From Fidelibacterota bacterium (lineage in GTDB: Bacteria > Fidelibacterota > Marinisomatia > SCGC-AAA003-L08 > D37C17): a stretch of DNA of 64,000 nt. The position numbers and the translations under genes were made by a program. The stretch's first letter is position 1. The number at the start of each line of letters is the position of its first letter. The notes under the pieces are model-generated. The model was not told where the DNA came from. It did not search any database and was given only the letters and a program-made list of their open reading frames with translations. Of this stretch, positions 41,313 to 52,623 are shown in pieces. Where the stretch lies: contig PBEF01000015.1 in the NCBI GenBank assembly GCA_002717625.1, forward strand, positions 25,052-89,051, given 5' to 3'.

Positions 41313-44300
41313 TTTAGAATAGCAAATTTTCCAAGTTTTGTTTTATTATTTGTTTTAGATTCAACATGATATAGATACATTCCTGCTGCTACTTCTAGAC
41401 CTTCATTACTTAAAAGATCCCAATAGGCCATTCCATTATCAAAGTTGTTATTAACCTCTATTATATCTACTAATACTCCGCTTGTTGTAAATATTTTAAT
41501 AGTACATTCATGAGGAAGATGTGTAAACATTATTTTTCTTTCCTGACTTTGATTTGGATTTGAAAAAGCTTCTTCCATTAAGTTTGTTCCTACGTATGGA
41601 TTTGGTACAACTTTAATATCATTAATTTCAATATCATGTTTTGTAATACTAATAGAATCAGGAACTTGAGTATTAATAAATAAAGAGTCAGTACTTAAGA
41701 ATGGGGAATTATAAGTAATACCATAAATATCACCTGGTTCTGGATATTCATTAAAAGAAATAGAAAAATGTGTACCGCTCCAAAATTTATAATCTAAACC
41801 AGTACTATTATCTAGATAGGTTGAACCTACTAATATTTTATCTTCTAGAGGTTCATATGCATTTGTATTATTCATATCTAAAATAAGTACATCAAGCAAG
41901 GTATTATTAATTGTATTTTCAATATAAAAATCAATATTTATTTGTTGAGATAGAACAGATCCATTATTTAATATTAAGTAATTTGGATTACTGTTAAGGC
42001 TGATATCTTGATCAGCTTCATCAAGTACATAATAATTCCAAGGTGGGGCATTGTATATAAAAATTTCTTCTGTTTGAATATTTTCATTTTTATTAGTAAA
42101 GACTATTTGACAATCCCACGGTTTGATTTTTGCCATTCTATTATTAATGCTAATAATAGGCTCAGAAACACCACTATAACTATTAGTGGGGAGCCAAGCT
42201 TTTGATTTAAAACTACCTATTTCAATATTTTGTATAGAAAATAAAAGCCCATCAATAACATCAGTTGTAATTATCTTATTAGGATCTAATGTCCAATATT
42301 GGTATTCAGGATTATTATTTTCCCTTAGAATAAAATGATTTTGGTAAAAGCTTGTAGGAGAATCTTCTCCTGTTTCATTATAAACTAATTTTAATTTATT
42401 CCATTCACATCCATCTTGTTCATCACAAATATCTTGTTCACTAAATTCTTCACAATAATTATCTCCAAAATCATCTATTTCGCAGAATTCGTTTATATAC
42501 ACTTTAAAAGAACCATTATTAGCATTTTGATTCCAAAGGTCAAATGTATTTATTGGATATTCACTTGTATAAGAAATCCAATTTCCTCCAGAATCAGTAC
42601 ACTCTATTTCATCGAAAATACCATAATTATCTGATTCACAGTATCCTAGTATTTGGTTTCCCAAGCAGTTGCTATTGCCAAATCTTGAAATATAATCTAT
42701 ATCATATTTAAGTGTATCATCATTGATGCTTTCTAATATAAAATTAAATTTATAACAATCATTTTGTTCTATTTGGTTATCAAATATTTCAAGATTTAAA
42801 TTATCTTGACTCTTAAAAGCTATTGAATTTGTAAAATATGTATCGCCAGTGAGTAGTAAGGAATCGCTAAAGGCACTTTTAATCCATCCACCATTAAAAA
42901 TTCCATTATTCCAATAACATTCATTATTTAGGTTGCAATCTTCATTATTATCGCTATTAAAGCATGGATATGTTATGCAGGTATCATTTATCCAGTCACA
43001 ACCATATTGATTAAAACAATCTTTTTGATTATTTATTTGCTCACAATCAATGCCTGAACAATATTCATCTTTTTTAAAGATACTAAATCCAGATGTTGAT
43101 AAATAATTGAATTCATCAGTATCATTTTCAAATGTTAAAATATAATCTTGATTATTTTCTATTAAGCTTTGAGAATAAACTTCAACATCAATTATCCCTG
43201 TTCCAGAAACATTATTTTCAAAATTTAAAGAAGGTTCAATAAATCCTGAAGATGGGGCAGTAGGAGTTACAACAGCAACATTCGGTCCTGTACCAATTAC
43301 ATATTCATTTTCATCAAGTTGTATGAGAGCCTTGTTTTCAGATGGAGGAATTCCATTTTCAAGTTGTCCATTAGGCTCTAATCCATAATCATATGCTACA
43401 ACAGCATAGTAATAGGTCCTTCCATTATTAACATCTGTATCAATATATTTATGTTCTATGCCACTATCATCTCCTAGGTAATATGCCGCTCCAAATACTG
43501 TGGCATAATCTGCAAATCCTTGAATTGAATCTATTTTATCACATTGGAAAATTGGCTCATAAAACATTGGGTTTCCGTATCCATCAGTAATAATTTGTGC
43601 ATCTTTAAAATATTTATCTGTTGATTTATAAATTTTATATCCTTCAAAATCATTTTGTAGACTATCAGGTAAAAATCTATCAATTGAACTCTCAGCAATA
43701 TTATCCCATGTTAATATTACTTTCTCATCACCTGCTTCTGCTGTCAATGTTGGAGTATTTGGTGGAACTGCAAATCTATAATCTGTTTCATATATTAATT
43801 GTACAGTTTGTTTGAGAGCAAATAGTGCAGGGACACTAGGCTCTGTTCCGCCAGGAGAACCTTGTATATTATCCATTGAATGAATTTCAGCCATTGAAAT
43901 TCTTTCTGTCCTTCCTTTATTTAAAGGGAAAGTTGATGATGAAAAAACTTCAATCATGTTAGATGGAGTTCCTTCAAATTGATCAAATGCATTATTAATA
44001 TCATTGATGACCATTAAGGAATCCCACATTATTTGATCATTTTTAAACCATTTTGTTGTAGCATCTTCTTGGTGACCATCAACTGGAAATAATTTAAAAG
44101 CTGTTAATCCTAACATATCAGATTCTGAAATATCTGTTTCTCCAAAATTAGGTTCACACCCAACACCTTCTATACAATCAGGCTTACCATTACATTCTCC
44201 TTCATCTGGAGCAGTATAATTAATATCGTTTGGTCCAACACCATCTAAACCAACATCATCATTAATAATAGCACAGATTTGATTGTTTTCTAATACATCA

Positions 44301-45700
44301 TCTCCACTACTTGTTTTAGCAGGAGTCCAATCTTGATCTTCATCTCCTTCATAATGTTCTTTTAAATCTTCAACTTTCAAATCATATGCTTCAAGAAATA
44401 ATGTTTCATTTGATATGCCACATGTAGCACAAATATAATTTCCAGCATCATTATCTCTAGATTCATCAATTAATCCATCATTATCATTATCAATATTATC
44501 GTTTGATATACCTGGACTTTCTAAAAATGCAAATCCCATAATTCCAGGTGTTCCACCACCAAAACCTGTAGCATTATGATCCCATGAGTACGCTAAATCA
44601 AGTTGTACATCAAAATAACCAACCTCATCATCTCCAGAGCTTCCTCCTTCACCTCCTATTGCATTATCAACCCAATAACCAAAAGCCATTTCATTGATAT
44701 CATAATCAGAAATATTTGTAATATTATATTCCCAAAAAAGAGCATCTCTAACTAAGGGATTATTCCATTGAAATGATCGAGCTTCAACACGTAGACCAAG
44801 ACCTCCCCAAGGTAAACCAGGTTGAACAGAAGCATCATCTTGAATGAATTTATTTTCAATTGGATAATACTCAAAATTTTCTGTTGGATAACATTCATCT
44901 GAATTTTCATTAATTAAGCATTCTCCATCACAGTATAACTCACAATTATTTAAACCATAAAAAGAGCTTCCTAAACAATTATAGTATGCACATCCTTCTA
45001 AACATTGGGATTGTGTTTCATATAACTGCCTGATATTATTAGCTTCTGCAGCTCTACATTGCCATTTATTTTGTAGGTATTCTTGGTCTTGCGCATCATT
45101 TACGACAAAGTATGTTTCAAGGTCTGCATATTGAACCCCTCTTCCAAATCTACCATCCCATTCACCTGGCCATTTAGTCATAGATCCTGAAGATGGCCAT
45201 GCAGTTGGCCATGTATTTGAATCATCACTCATAGCGGGATAATCTTGATAAGGATTCATATAGCCAAATGTTGGATAAAAGCCCCATTTTACAAGATCAA
45301 GTTCATCATGATCCATCTCTTCTCTATAGCTTGTTTGTAAAAAATAAATTTCATGGTGGGGATTATTTTCAATATCATTTTTATCATCTAATATTTGAGT
45401 GTCGAGTGTTTTTTCATTGTTATCATCATAAATATATGTTTTACCTCCAACTAATAATGCAACACCATCAAGCATCCTATATCCTGTACCATCATTTGGC
45501 CAAATTGATACATCATATAATCCATCTGGAGGCTCCCAATTAGATAGTTGAGTAGTATTTTTAAAATATAGAAGGATTCTATTTCCATCCATTCTTTCTT
45601 CTTTGATTGCAGAAGGGTCTCCAGCTTGGTCATCTGGACCATTATACTCTTGACTTATTAAGGATGAAAATATTAATAATATATTAATTAGTAATTTCAT
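41309..45700 (-). CDS. Large secreted surface protein with T9SS type A-like C-terminal domain
   Basis: Signal peptide; C-terminal VVPNPYVGTNL...RKIMFTHLPHECTIKIFTTSGVLVDII...YWDLLSNEGLEVAAGMYLYHVES...GKFAILK. Confidence 0.82.
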   Translation of the reverse strand: MKLLINILLIFSSLISQEYNGPDDQAGDPSAIKEERMDGNRILLYFKNTTQLSNWEPPDGLYDVSIWPNDGTGYRMLDGVALLVGGKTYIYDDNNEKTLDTQILDDKNDIENNPHHEIYFLQTSYREEMDHDELDLVKWGFYPTFGYMNPYQDYPAMSDDSNTWPTAWPSSGSMTKWPGEWDGRFGRGVQYADLETYFVVNDAQDQEYLQNKWQCRAAEANNIRQLYETQSQCLEGCAYYNCLGSSFYGLNNCELYCDGECLINENSDECYPTENFEYYPIENKFIQDDASVQPGLPWGGLGLRVEARSFQWNNPLVRDALFWEYNITNISDYDINEMAFGYWVDNAIGGEGGSSGDDEVGYFDVQLDLAYSWDHNATGFGGGTPGIMGFAFLESPGISNDNIDNDNDGLIDESRDNDAGNYICATCGISNETLFLEAYDLKVEDLKEHYEGDEDQDWTPAKTSSGDDVLENNQICAIINDDVGLDGVGPNDINYTAPDEGECNGKPDCIEGVGCEPNFGETDISESDMLGLTAFKLFPVDGHQEDATTKWFKNDQIMWDSLMVINDINNAFDQFEGTPSNMIEVFSSSTFPLNKGRTERISMAEIHSMDNIQGSPGGTEPSVPALFALKQTVQLIYETDYRFAVPPNTPTLTAEAGDEKVILTWDNIAESSIDRFLPDSLQNDFEGYKIYKSTDKYFKDAQIITDGYGNPMFYEPIFQCDKIDSIQGFADYATVFGAAYYLGDDSGIEHKYIDTDVNNGRTYYYAVVAYDYGLEPNGQLENGIPPSENKALIQLDENEYVIGTGPNVAVVTPTAPSSGFIEPSLNFENNVSGTGIIDVEVYSQSLIENNQDYILTFENDTDEFNYLSTSGFSIFKKDEYCSGIDCEQINNQKDCFNQYGCDWINDTCITYPCFNSDNNEDCNLNNECYWNNGIFNGGWIKSAFSDSLLLTGDTYFTNSIAFKSQDNLNLEIFDNQIEQNDCYKFNFILESINDDTLKYDIDYISRFGNSNCLGNQILGYCESDNYGIFDEIECTDSGGNWISYTSEYPINTFDLWNQNANNGSFKVYINEFCEIDDFGDNYCEEFSEQDICDEQDGCEWNKLKLVYNETGEDSPTSFYQNHFILRENNNPEYQYWTLDPNKIITTDVIDGLLFSIQNIEIGSFKSKAWLPTNSYSGVSEPIISINNRMAKIKPWDCQIVFTNKNENIQTEEIFIYNAPPWNYYVLDEADQDISLNSNPNYLILNNGSVLSQQINIDFYIENTINNTLLDVLILDMNNTNAYEPLEDKILVGSTYLDNSTGLDYKFWSGTHFSISFNEYPEPGDIYGITYNSPFLSTDSLFINTQVPDSISITKHDIEINDIKVVPNPYVGTNLMEEAFSNPNQSQERKIMFTHLPHECTIKIFTTSGVLVDIIEVNNNFDNGMAYWDLLSNEGLEVAAGMYLYHVESKTNNKTKLGKFAILK

Positions 45701-48700
45701 TTAATATCTCATTTCTATGCCTACTTTAATTGATCTTGGTGCACCAAATTGACTAGGATCTTGAAATGTATCTTCAATATTTGTATAGTTATTTTTAAAT
45801 GAAGCGATATCACTGTCACTTAATATGGCGCTATATGCTCTACCTGTTTGACTATTGATTCCATACTCATTTAGAGTATCAAATAAATTATAAATTTCAA
45901 ATGTTAATCTTAATTTAGGTTTTTTAATATCAGGTAATAAATTAAAATAACTTGATAAGTTCACGGTATAGTTTGCAGGTTTATATGCGTTATTTGGTAA
46001 TAGATTAATATTAGCTAAAGCATTTTCTGAAATTGGTTCAAACGTAAATGCTGTTCCTGAATTAAAGTAAGCACTTAATGTAATCCCATAATTTTCTTTA
46101 TTATATCCAAAGGTTACATTAAATGTATGTCTTTGATCCCAACTTAATGGAATAAGTCTTGTTATGGGGTCCTGATTAGATCCTTCTCTACTAAACGATG
46201 TTGTAGGGGAGTCCGCAATCCCTTTGGTATATTGAAAAGTATAATTTGCTACCATGCTTAGAGGCCCCTTTTGATAATCAAATGTAAATTCTAAACCTCT
46301 AGCATTTCCATAGTCTTTATTAGTATAGAGTCCATATTTTATAGTGTTATATGTTGTTATTGTTTTTGTTGTTAATAAATTATAAATATCTTTATTAAAA
46401 AGAACAATTTCATAGCTCATGTTATTATTGATTTCTTGCCAATATCCTAATTCATAATTAATTGTTTTTTCTGCTTCAAGATTTGGATTCCCAAGAATAG
46501 TTTGATAACTATTTGGAGAAATTAGCCAATTTGCATTCGAATACATTGCATAAAGTGGAGGCATTTGGAAAAAATGTCCATAACTAAATCTTAATAAAGC
46601 TCCATAAATTTGGTATGAGAGAGCAAATCTTGGACTTACTTGATATTTACTTTTTGTTTCAATTAATTCGGATTGATTTACATTAATTAGATCATTTCCA
46701 GGATTACGATAATCTGATGGGTAGTACGTATTTGGATTAAACATATCATACCTCATGCCAAAATTAATAACCATTTCATTGAATTCCATCTTATCTTGTA
46801 TATATGCTGCATATTCATAACATGTTACATCATATTCTTCAGAATAAGAGCTACGAACTCCTTTAAAAATATAAGGTGTATAAATATTATCTGTAGCAGA
46901 ACTGTCTCGTATTGTATAATTTCTAATTGATAAATCATGAGTTAGTTTATCTCCACCTAATTTCAAATTATGTATAGCATTAACTTGCCAATTAAAATCA
47001 AATTTTATATTCCAATCGGTACTTATTTTGGTATTATGAACTTTATCATGACCTCCTTGCAAAAAGCCTGATCCACTTCGTGAATATCCATCGGATATAT
47101 ATCTATTGTCATTTGGATTATTGTATACATATGCTCCATCATTTTTTTTATTGTGAGATAATTTTAAATCAATAAATGCAGATGTACTTAACATATAATT
47201 AATAAAGAATGATGAAAAATTATTTTTTGAATAATTTGTCGATCTTGAATCTGGAGAATATTTATAAAAATGATTGTACCAGTGACCTTCATACTCATTA
47301 GAGGAATTCATCAATGATATCCTTAAGTTTTGTTTTGGTCTAATTGTTATTTTCCCTAATAGAGATGATGAGATAGAATTATTCATTGGCATATTACCCA
47401 TTTTTTCCGATCGTATTTGGGCAGGAATAAATCTAGTTGTAATAAAATTTTCAGATTCATATATTGAGATACTTTGTTGTGAACCAAGAAGCGTTTCCAT
47501 CTGTGTATAATCAGAACATATATCTTGAGTAATCATATCTTGATTATTTGTTTTGATTATATATGAATCAGTTTGAAATATTGTTCCTTGCGCGTGACTA
47601 CAATCATAATTATCTGTATTTGGAGTAACAAAATTTCCATTATTATCATAACAGCCTCCAAATATGATTTCACAATCTCCATATTGGCTGCATGTAGAAT
47701 GTTCTAAAATATGTTCTCCTGTATCTGGATGATATATTTCTCCTCCTTGAGAATTAGAACAGTAAGGTTCAATAACATGTGAACCAGAATGTTCAGAATA
47801 GTAATTTTTTGGATTATCTGCTGTGAAATTACTATAATCATCAACATTAAAAAAATCATATCCATTTAAATGGCCTAAATTATCTTGATATCTATAGTTT
47901 AAAAAAAATGATATTTTATCCTTTATAATTGGACCGCTAATTTGAAGATTGTAATCTTGATTTAAATTCATCATAGGGTTATCTATGCCTGGGAAAATAT
48001 GTTCATTTGAGCTTAAGTAATTTTCATATTGAGTAGATATTGAACGTTCTAATTTATTTCCGCCATCTTTTGTAACTTGATTAACAACACCACTCATTGC
48101 TCGTCCATATTCTGCATTAAAAGTCCCAGTAATTACTTCTAAATCTCTTAATACGGAGGGTTCTAGATAAACAGATTGTGAAACTCCACCATATGCATCA
48201 TCTGTACGTATTCCATCAATTAGGTAAGTGACTTCCGTATTTCGTCCTCCTCTAAAATGTCCATCAACAATACCTGCTTGCATGCTAACGATAGATGCAA
48301 CATCTTTGATTGGAAGAATTTCAATTTGTTTTTCAGAAATATTTTTAATTGTACCAGATTGATCCTTTTTAGTAGATATTTTTGATGCTGTTACGATTAC
48401 TTCTTGTCCATCAATAACAGTTTGATCCATATCAACATCAATTCTTGTTGTTTTGTTTACGGATATTATAACTTCATTAACCGTGACAGTTTTAAAGCCA
48501 ATCATGTTGAATTTTAAAGTATATGCTCCAGGATATAAATTGATTATATAATAAAAACCTTGATCGTCAGTAAAGGTTCCATTTGAAGTTCCCTCAATGG
48601 ATACTGTAGCTCCTGTTAAAGGGCTTTGATTAGAATCATAAACAACACCAGATATTTTACCTGTTGTTTGAGCATGAAGGCTACAAACTATAAACAGTAA

Positions 48701-48718
48701 AACAATTTTTTTATACAT
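45701..48718 (-). CDS. TonB-dependent receptor with N-terminal carboxypeptidase-regulatory-like domain
   Basis: KISGVVYDSNQSPLTGATVSIEGTSNGTFTDDQGFY; plug VSMQAGIVDGHFRGGRNTEVTYLIDGIRTDD; C-terminal barrel. Confidence 0.92.
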   Translation of the reverse strand: MYKKIVLLFIVCSLHAQTTGKISGVVYDSNQSPLTGATVSIEGTSNGTFTDDQGFYYIINLYPGAYTLKFNMIGFKTVTVNEVIISVNKTTRIDVDMDQTVIDGQEVIVTASKISTKKDQSGTIKNISEKQIEILPIKDVASIVSMQAGIVDGHFRGGRNTEVTYLIDGIRTDDAYGGVSQSVYLEPSVLRDLEVITGTFNAEYGRAMSGVVNQVTKDGGNKLERSISTQYENYLSSNEHIFPGIDNPMMNLNQDYNLQISGPIIKDKISFFLNYRYQDNLGHLNGYDFFNVDDYSNFTADNPKNYYSEHSGSHVIEPYCSNSQGGEIYHPDTGEHILEHSTCSQYGDCEIIFGGCYDNNGNFVTPNTDNYDCSHAQGTIFQTDSYIIKTNNQDMITQDICSDYTQMETLLGSQQSISIYESENFITTRFIPAQIRSEKMGNMPMNNSISSSLLGKITIRPKQNLRISLMNSSNEYEGHWYNHFYKYSPDSRSTNYSKNNFSSFFINYMLSTSAFIDLKLSHNKKNDGAYVYNNPNDNRYISDGYSRSGSGFLQGGHDKVHNTKISTDWNIKFDFNWQVNAIHNLKLGGDKLTHDLSIRNYTIRDSSATDNIYTPYIFKGVRSSYSEEYDVTCYEYAAYIQDKMEFNEMVINFGMRYDMFNPNTYYPSDYRNPGNDLINVNQSELIETKSKYQVSPRFALSYQIYGALLRFSYGHFFQMPPLYAMYSNANWLISPNSYQTILGNPNLEAEKTINYELGYWQEINNNMSYEIVLFNKDIYNLLTTKTITTYNTIKYGLYTNKDYGNARGLEFTFDYQKGPLSMVANYTFQYTKGIADSPTTSFSREGSNQDPITRLIPLSWDQRHTFNVTFGYNKENYGITLSAYFNSGTAFTFEPISENALANINLLPNNAYKPANYTVNLSSYFNLLPDIKKPKLRLTFEIYNLFDTLNEYGINSQTGRAYSAILSDSDIASFKNNYTNIEDTFQDPSQFGAPRSIKVGIEMRY

Positions 48719-48724
48719 ATTGTT

Positions 48725-50902
48725 TTAGCCTAAGATTAGGCCAACAACGGCAACTATATCAACAACATTAATAATGGTATCTCCATTTAAATCAGCAGCA
48801 CAAATTTGGTTTTCAGAATATTCTATTGTTCCTAGAATATATCCAACAAGAGATACTACATCAACAACATTGAGAATTCCATCTCCATTTGTATCACCAT
48901 TAGCAGTACATTCTACATTTTCACATGTTTCTTCACAGCCTCCTGCGCAGAGAGATATGGTCATATCAGCATCTGAAACTGTAAATCCATAGTTAGCATA
49001 TTCATCAGATGAATCCCAATCACATTCTATTGGAGCAGAGAATTGAGTTGAATTTCCCCAGATATCATTCCACCATTCATTAGCTGAAGTATCAACACAT
49101 AAAATTGTATATTCATATTCACCATTAGTGATAAAGGTTGTCATTCCATTATCAGTATGAGCTCCCCAGCCTGACCAGTTATCAAACGTGCCTGTTACAC
49201 TGACAAATCCACATTCATCTACACCATCAATATCAAAAGTAATAGCATATTCAATATTATTGTCAGAGCATATTCCATCTATATCTTCTATAGGTTCATC
49301 ACAATTATCTGGACCGCAAGCTGTTGGATATAATTCAGCACCAAAACAAGTTAATACTTCTGCACATATTAAATCAGGATTACAATCTAAAGAACAAGTG
49401 TCTTCACAGCTTCCAGCACAATAAGAAATATCAATATCTGAATCTGTTATACTAAATCCATAATTTCCATATTCATCAGAATTATCCCAATCGCATTCTG
49501 ATCCAATATCTGGTCCTAGTTGAGTTCCCCAACCTGAAAAATTATCAGCTACACCACTACAAAAAACAACAAATTCATAATCTCCAGAAGATACATCTTC
49601 TAAAGTTCCTGTAAAGATATTATCATTGTCATCATCACTTAATGTTAAGCACCATCCTGGCCAATCTCCACTTTCTGTTGCACACCAAGAACCATTAACA
49701 CCACATTGATCATAGTCTGTATTTGGTAATTCTGTATAATTAAAGTCTATTGAAAAATTAACATCTGCAAGAACAAGCTCACATGAATTAAATGTATCTA
49801 TTTCAGTAGTTATTGGTTCTAAAGTGCAATCTCCACTTTCATCTATTTCACAACTTGGTACTTGAAATTCTCTATTATTACAATCAGGTCCTGGAAAATC
49901 ACATGTTGAATCAGGGTTATTCCCACATGAGCCTATACTACTATTTGCTTCAACAGATGTTCCATTAACAAATTTATATTCTATAGTATCATCGCTTAAA
50001 ACACTAATTGTAGTTGTGTAGATTCCATCTCCATCATTATCTAGCATAATAGTTGGTAAAATTTCTGTAGTCCATGGGATGATTTGAAAATTTCCAATCA
50101 TATAGACATTATCTAAGACATTTTCATTACTCATATCAACATTAAATGTTACATCTACTTCAGCTGGAGGCTGACAGGTTTCCCAACATGTTCCAAAGCA
50201 ATATGGGCCAAGAAGCAAATCTTGTTCTTCTAATATAAAGCCATAATTACCATATGAATCTCCTTGCAGCCAATCACAATCACTTCCTACTGGTGCGTTA
50301 CCTTGTAATCCATCCCAACCATTAGTAGTGAAAATATATTCATATTCTCCAATTGGTAATTCTAGAGTAAGCTCCCAGATATCATCGCCATTAAAATCGC
50401 TCATAGGATTACAATATCCGCACCATCCATTAAGTGTTCCTTGTATATAAACAATATCATCATTAGATAAATTTTGATCACTCATATCTACTTGAAAAGT
50501 AACATTAGAATATATAGTTTCAATACATTCCTCAGTACATCCTCCAAAGCAAACTACATCTAGGGTTATATCCATATCATTTTCAACAATAAGTTCTCTA
50601 TCACCCCATTGCCCAACTTCACATTCCTGAGGGACTTCTTCCCAACCATTACCCGTATTCCAATCGTCCCACCATCCATTTCTAAATTTATAAGTATAAG
50701 ATCCTGGTTCTAAATCTAATGTGTAAGACCAAATATTATCTTCATTATCATCAGTCATGATAAATCCAGCATCTGGATATAAATGTCCCATCCATAATGT
50801 AGGTCCTTCATTTCCAACATCTTGCTCTTCCATATTAACATTAAACGTTATGTTTGCTGTAAATGTAAAAGTTGTAAAAATTAATATAAATAATATTTTC
50901 AT
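48725..50902 (-). CDS. Surface glycan-binding-like protein with tandem CBM-like domains and C-terminal dockerin-like module
   Basis: Repeated ITFNVNMEEQD.../VTFQVDMSDQNLSNDDIVYIQGTLNGW.../VTFNVDMSNENV... modules; C-terminal GDTNGDGILNVVDVVSLVGYIL...ADLNGDTIINVVDIVAVVGLILG. Start MKILF preferred. Confidence 0.8.
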   Translation of the reverse strand: MKILFILIFTTFTFTANITFNVNMEEQDVGNEGPTLWMGHLYPDAGFIMTDDNEDNIWSYTLDLEPGSYTYKFRNGWWDDWNTGNGWEEVPQECEVGQWGDRELIVENDMDITLDVVCFGGCTEECIETIYSNVTFQVDMSDQNLSNDDIVYIQGTLNGWCGYCNPMSDFNGDDIWELTLELPIGEYEYIFTTNGWDGLQGNAPVGSDCDWLQGDSYGNYGFILEEQDLLLGPYCFGTCWETCQPPAEVDVTFNVDMSNENVLDNVYMIGNFQIIPWTTEILPTIMLDNDGDGIYTTTISVLSDDTIEYKFVNGTSVEANSSIGSCGNNPDSTCDFPGPDCNNREFQVPSCEIDESGDCTLEPITTEIDTFNSCELVLADVNFSIDFNYTELPNTDYDQCGVNGSWCATESGDWPGWCLTLSDDDNDNIFTGTLEDVSSGDYEFVVFCSGVADNFSGWGTQLGPDIGSECDWDNSDEYGNYGFSITDSDIDISYCAGSCEDTCSLDCNPDLICAEVLTCFGAELYPTACGPDNCDEPIEDIDGICSDNNIEYAITFDIDGVDECGFVSVTGTFDNWSGWGAHTDNGMTTFITNGEYEYTILCVDTSANEWWNDIWGNSTQFSAPIECDWDSSDEYANYGFTVSDADMTISLCAGGCEETCENVECTANGDTNGDGILNVVDVVSLVGYILGTIEYSENQICAADLNGDTIINVVDIVAVVGLILG

Positions 50903-50922
50903 TGTTTTTTCTCCTATCAAAA

Positions 50923-52521
50923 TCAACTAAATATATACCAAATAATTAATACGAATATAATTAGTAGAAATGTTAATGATTTATCAATTTTTAAGTCTTC
51001 AGCATCCTTAGTATCTGATGATGTATAAATTACGTTTTTAATTTTTTCATAATCAGGTTCTGGTGTCATATAACTTATAATTAACATAATTCCAGAACAG
51101 ATTAAAAATAAATATAGTGCAAAATGTAAAAAATGTGGCTGTGTAAGTAAGTTGGCCCAACCCATTATTTCGCTAATTAATCTCCCTAGTCCAAGTAAAG
51201 CCCCTGTATAAAAAGCCATCATAACACCTTGCGAGTTAATTCTTTTAATAAACAATCCTAATAGAAAGGCTGCAGCAATAGGCGGAGAAATATAAGCTTG
51301 AATACCTTGTATATATTGGAAAAGTCCCCCTCCAGATAAAGATTTTTGAAAAGGAATCCATAGCATTCCAGTTATTACCAGTACTCCTGTTGCAATTTGT
51401 CCAACTCGAACTAGCTTTTTTTCTGATTCTTCTGGATTGTATTTTCTATATATATCCCATGTTATTAGAGTAGAACAAGAATTAAAAACAGATGACAATG
51501 AACTCATTAGTGCTGATAAAATACCTGCAGCAACTAATCCTCTTAATCCAACAGGAAGAAGAAATTGAACCATTGCAGGAAGAGTTCCTGAACTGATGGC
51601 ATTTCCTTCTGCATCTAATGCTAATTTAAATGCTGAATTTGGATCATTATGCAATGTATAGGCAATCATTCCAGGTAATACAAAAATAAACATTGGTGTT
51701 AATTTTAAAAATCCTGCAAAAATAGTTGCTTTTCTACCTGTACTTTCATCTTTAGCTGCTAAAACTCTCTGAACTATAAATTGATCTGTACACCAATACC
51801 AAATACCTAAAATAGGTGCTCCAAATAAGATTGCTGTCCAAGGATAGTTTGCATCAGATGCAGACCTCCATAGACTCATAAACCCTTCTCCAGAATTAGC
51901 TACGACGTTATTCCATCCTCCTGCAGCATCAAGTCCAAATATAGTAACTAAAATAGATCCACCTAAAAGTAAAAACATTTGAATTGTATCTGTATAGATT
52001 ACGGCTTTTAATCCTCCTAAAATTGTATAAAAACCTGTGACAACTACCACAATAATTGCTCCAGTCCAAAAATCAATTCCTAATAATGTTTCAAATACAA
52101 TAGCTCCTGCAAAAATAGTTACAGATATTTTAGTAATAACATATGCGAAGATAGACACTAGAGATAGATACATACGTGCAGATGGGGAAAATCTAATTTC
52201 TAAAAATTCAGGCATAGTTGTCACACCGCTTTTTTTATAGAATGGTACAAATACCCAGCCTAATGTTAATAACATAAAAGCAGCAAGTATCTCAAATTGT
52301 GATTCTATTAGACCTTTTTTAAAACCACTTTCTGCCAAGCCTACTAAGTGTTCTGAACCAATATTTGAAGCAAATAAAGATGCTCCAATAACAAACCAAC
52401 CTAAATTTCTGTTTGCTAAAAAATATTCTGATGTATCTTCTTTGCTTCTAGACGAGTATATACCTACACCAAGTATAATGGTAAAATATAAGCCTAAAAC
52501 TAAAAAATCTAAAAATTCCAT
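50923..52521 (-). CDS. Sodium/solute symporter (SSS family, SGLT-like)
   Basis: EYFLANRNLGWFVIGASLFASNIGSEHLVGLAESG; GFYTILGGLKAVIYTDTIQMFLLL. Confidence 0.92.
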   Translation of the reverse strand: MEFLDFLVLGLYFTIILGVGIYSSRSKEDTSEYFLANRNLGWFVIGASLFASNIGSEHLVGLAESGFKKGLIESQFEILAAFMLLTLGWVFVPFYKKSGVTTMPEFLEIRFSPSARMYLSLVSIFAYVITKISVTIFAGAIVFETLLGIDFWTGAIIVVVVTGFYTILGGLKAVIYTDTIQMFLLLGGSILVTIFGLDAAGGWNNVVANSGEGFMSLWRSASDANYPWTAILFGAPILGIWYWCTDQFIVQRVLAAKDESTGRKATIFAGFLKLTPMFIFVLPGMIAYTLHNDPNSAFKLALDAEGNAISSGTLPAMVQFLLPVGLRGLVAAGILSALMSSLSSVFNSCSTLITWDIYRKYNPEESEKKLVRVGQIATGVLVITGMLWIPFQKSLSGGGLFQYIQGIQAYISPPIAAAFLLGLFIKRINSQGVMMAFYTGALLGLGRLISEIMGWANLLTQPHFLHFALYLFLICSGIMLIISYMTPEPDYEKIKNVIYTSSDTKDAEDLKIDKSLTFLLIIFVLIIWYIFS

Positions 52522-52623
52522 AGAGTTACTCCTAATATTATTTTAAATTAGAGGATTATTGTGCGCTTAATATAATAATATTTCCAATAAAATTTTAATT
52601 ATTAATAGAGGTATATCAAATCT

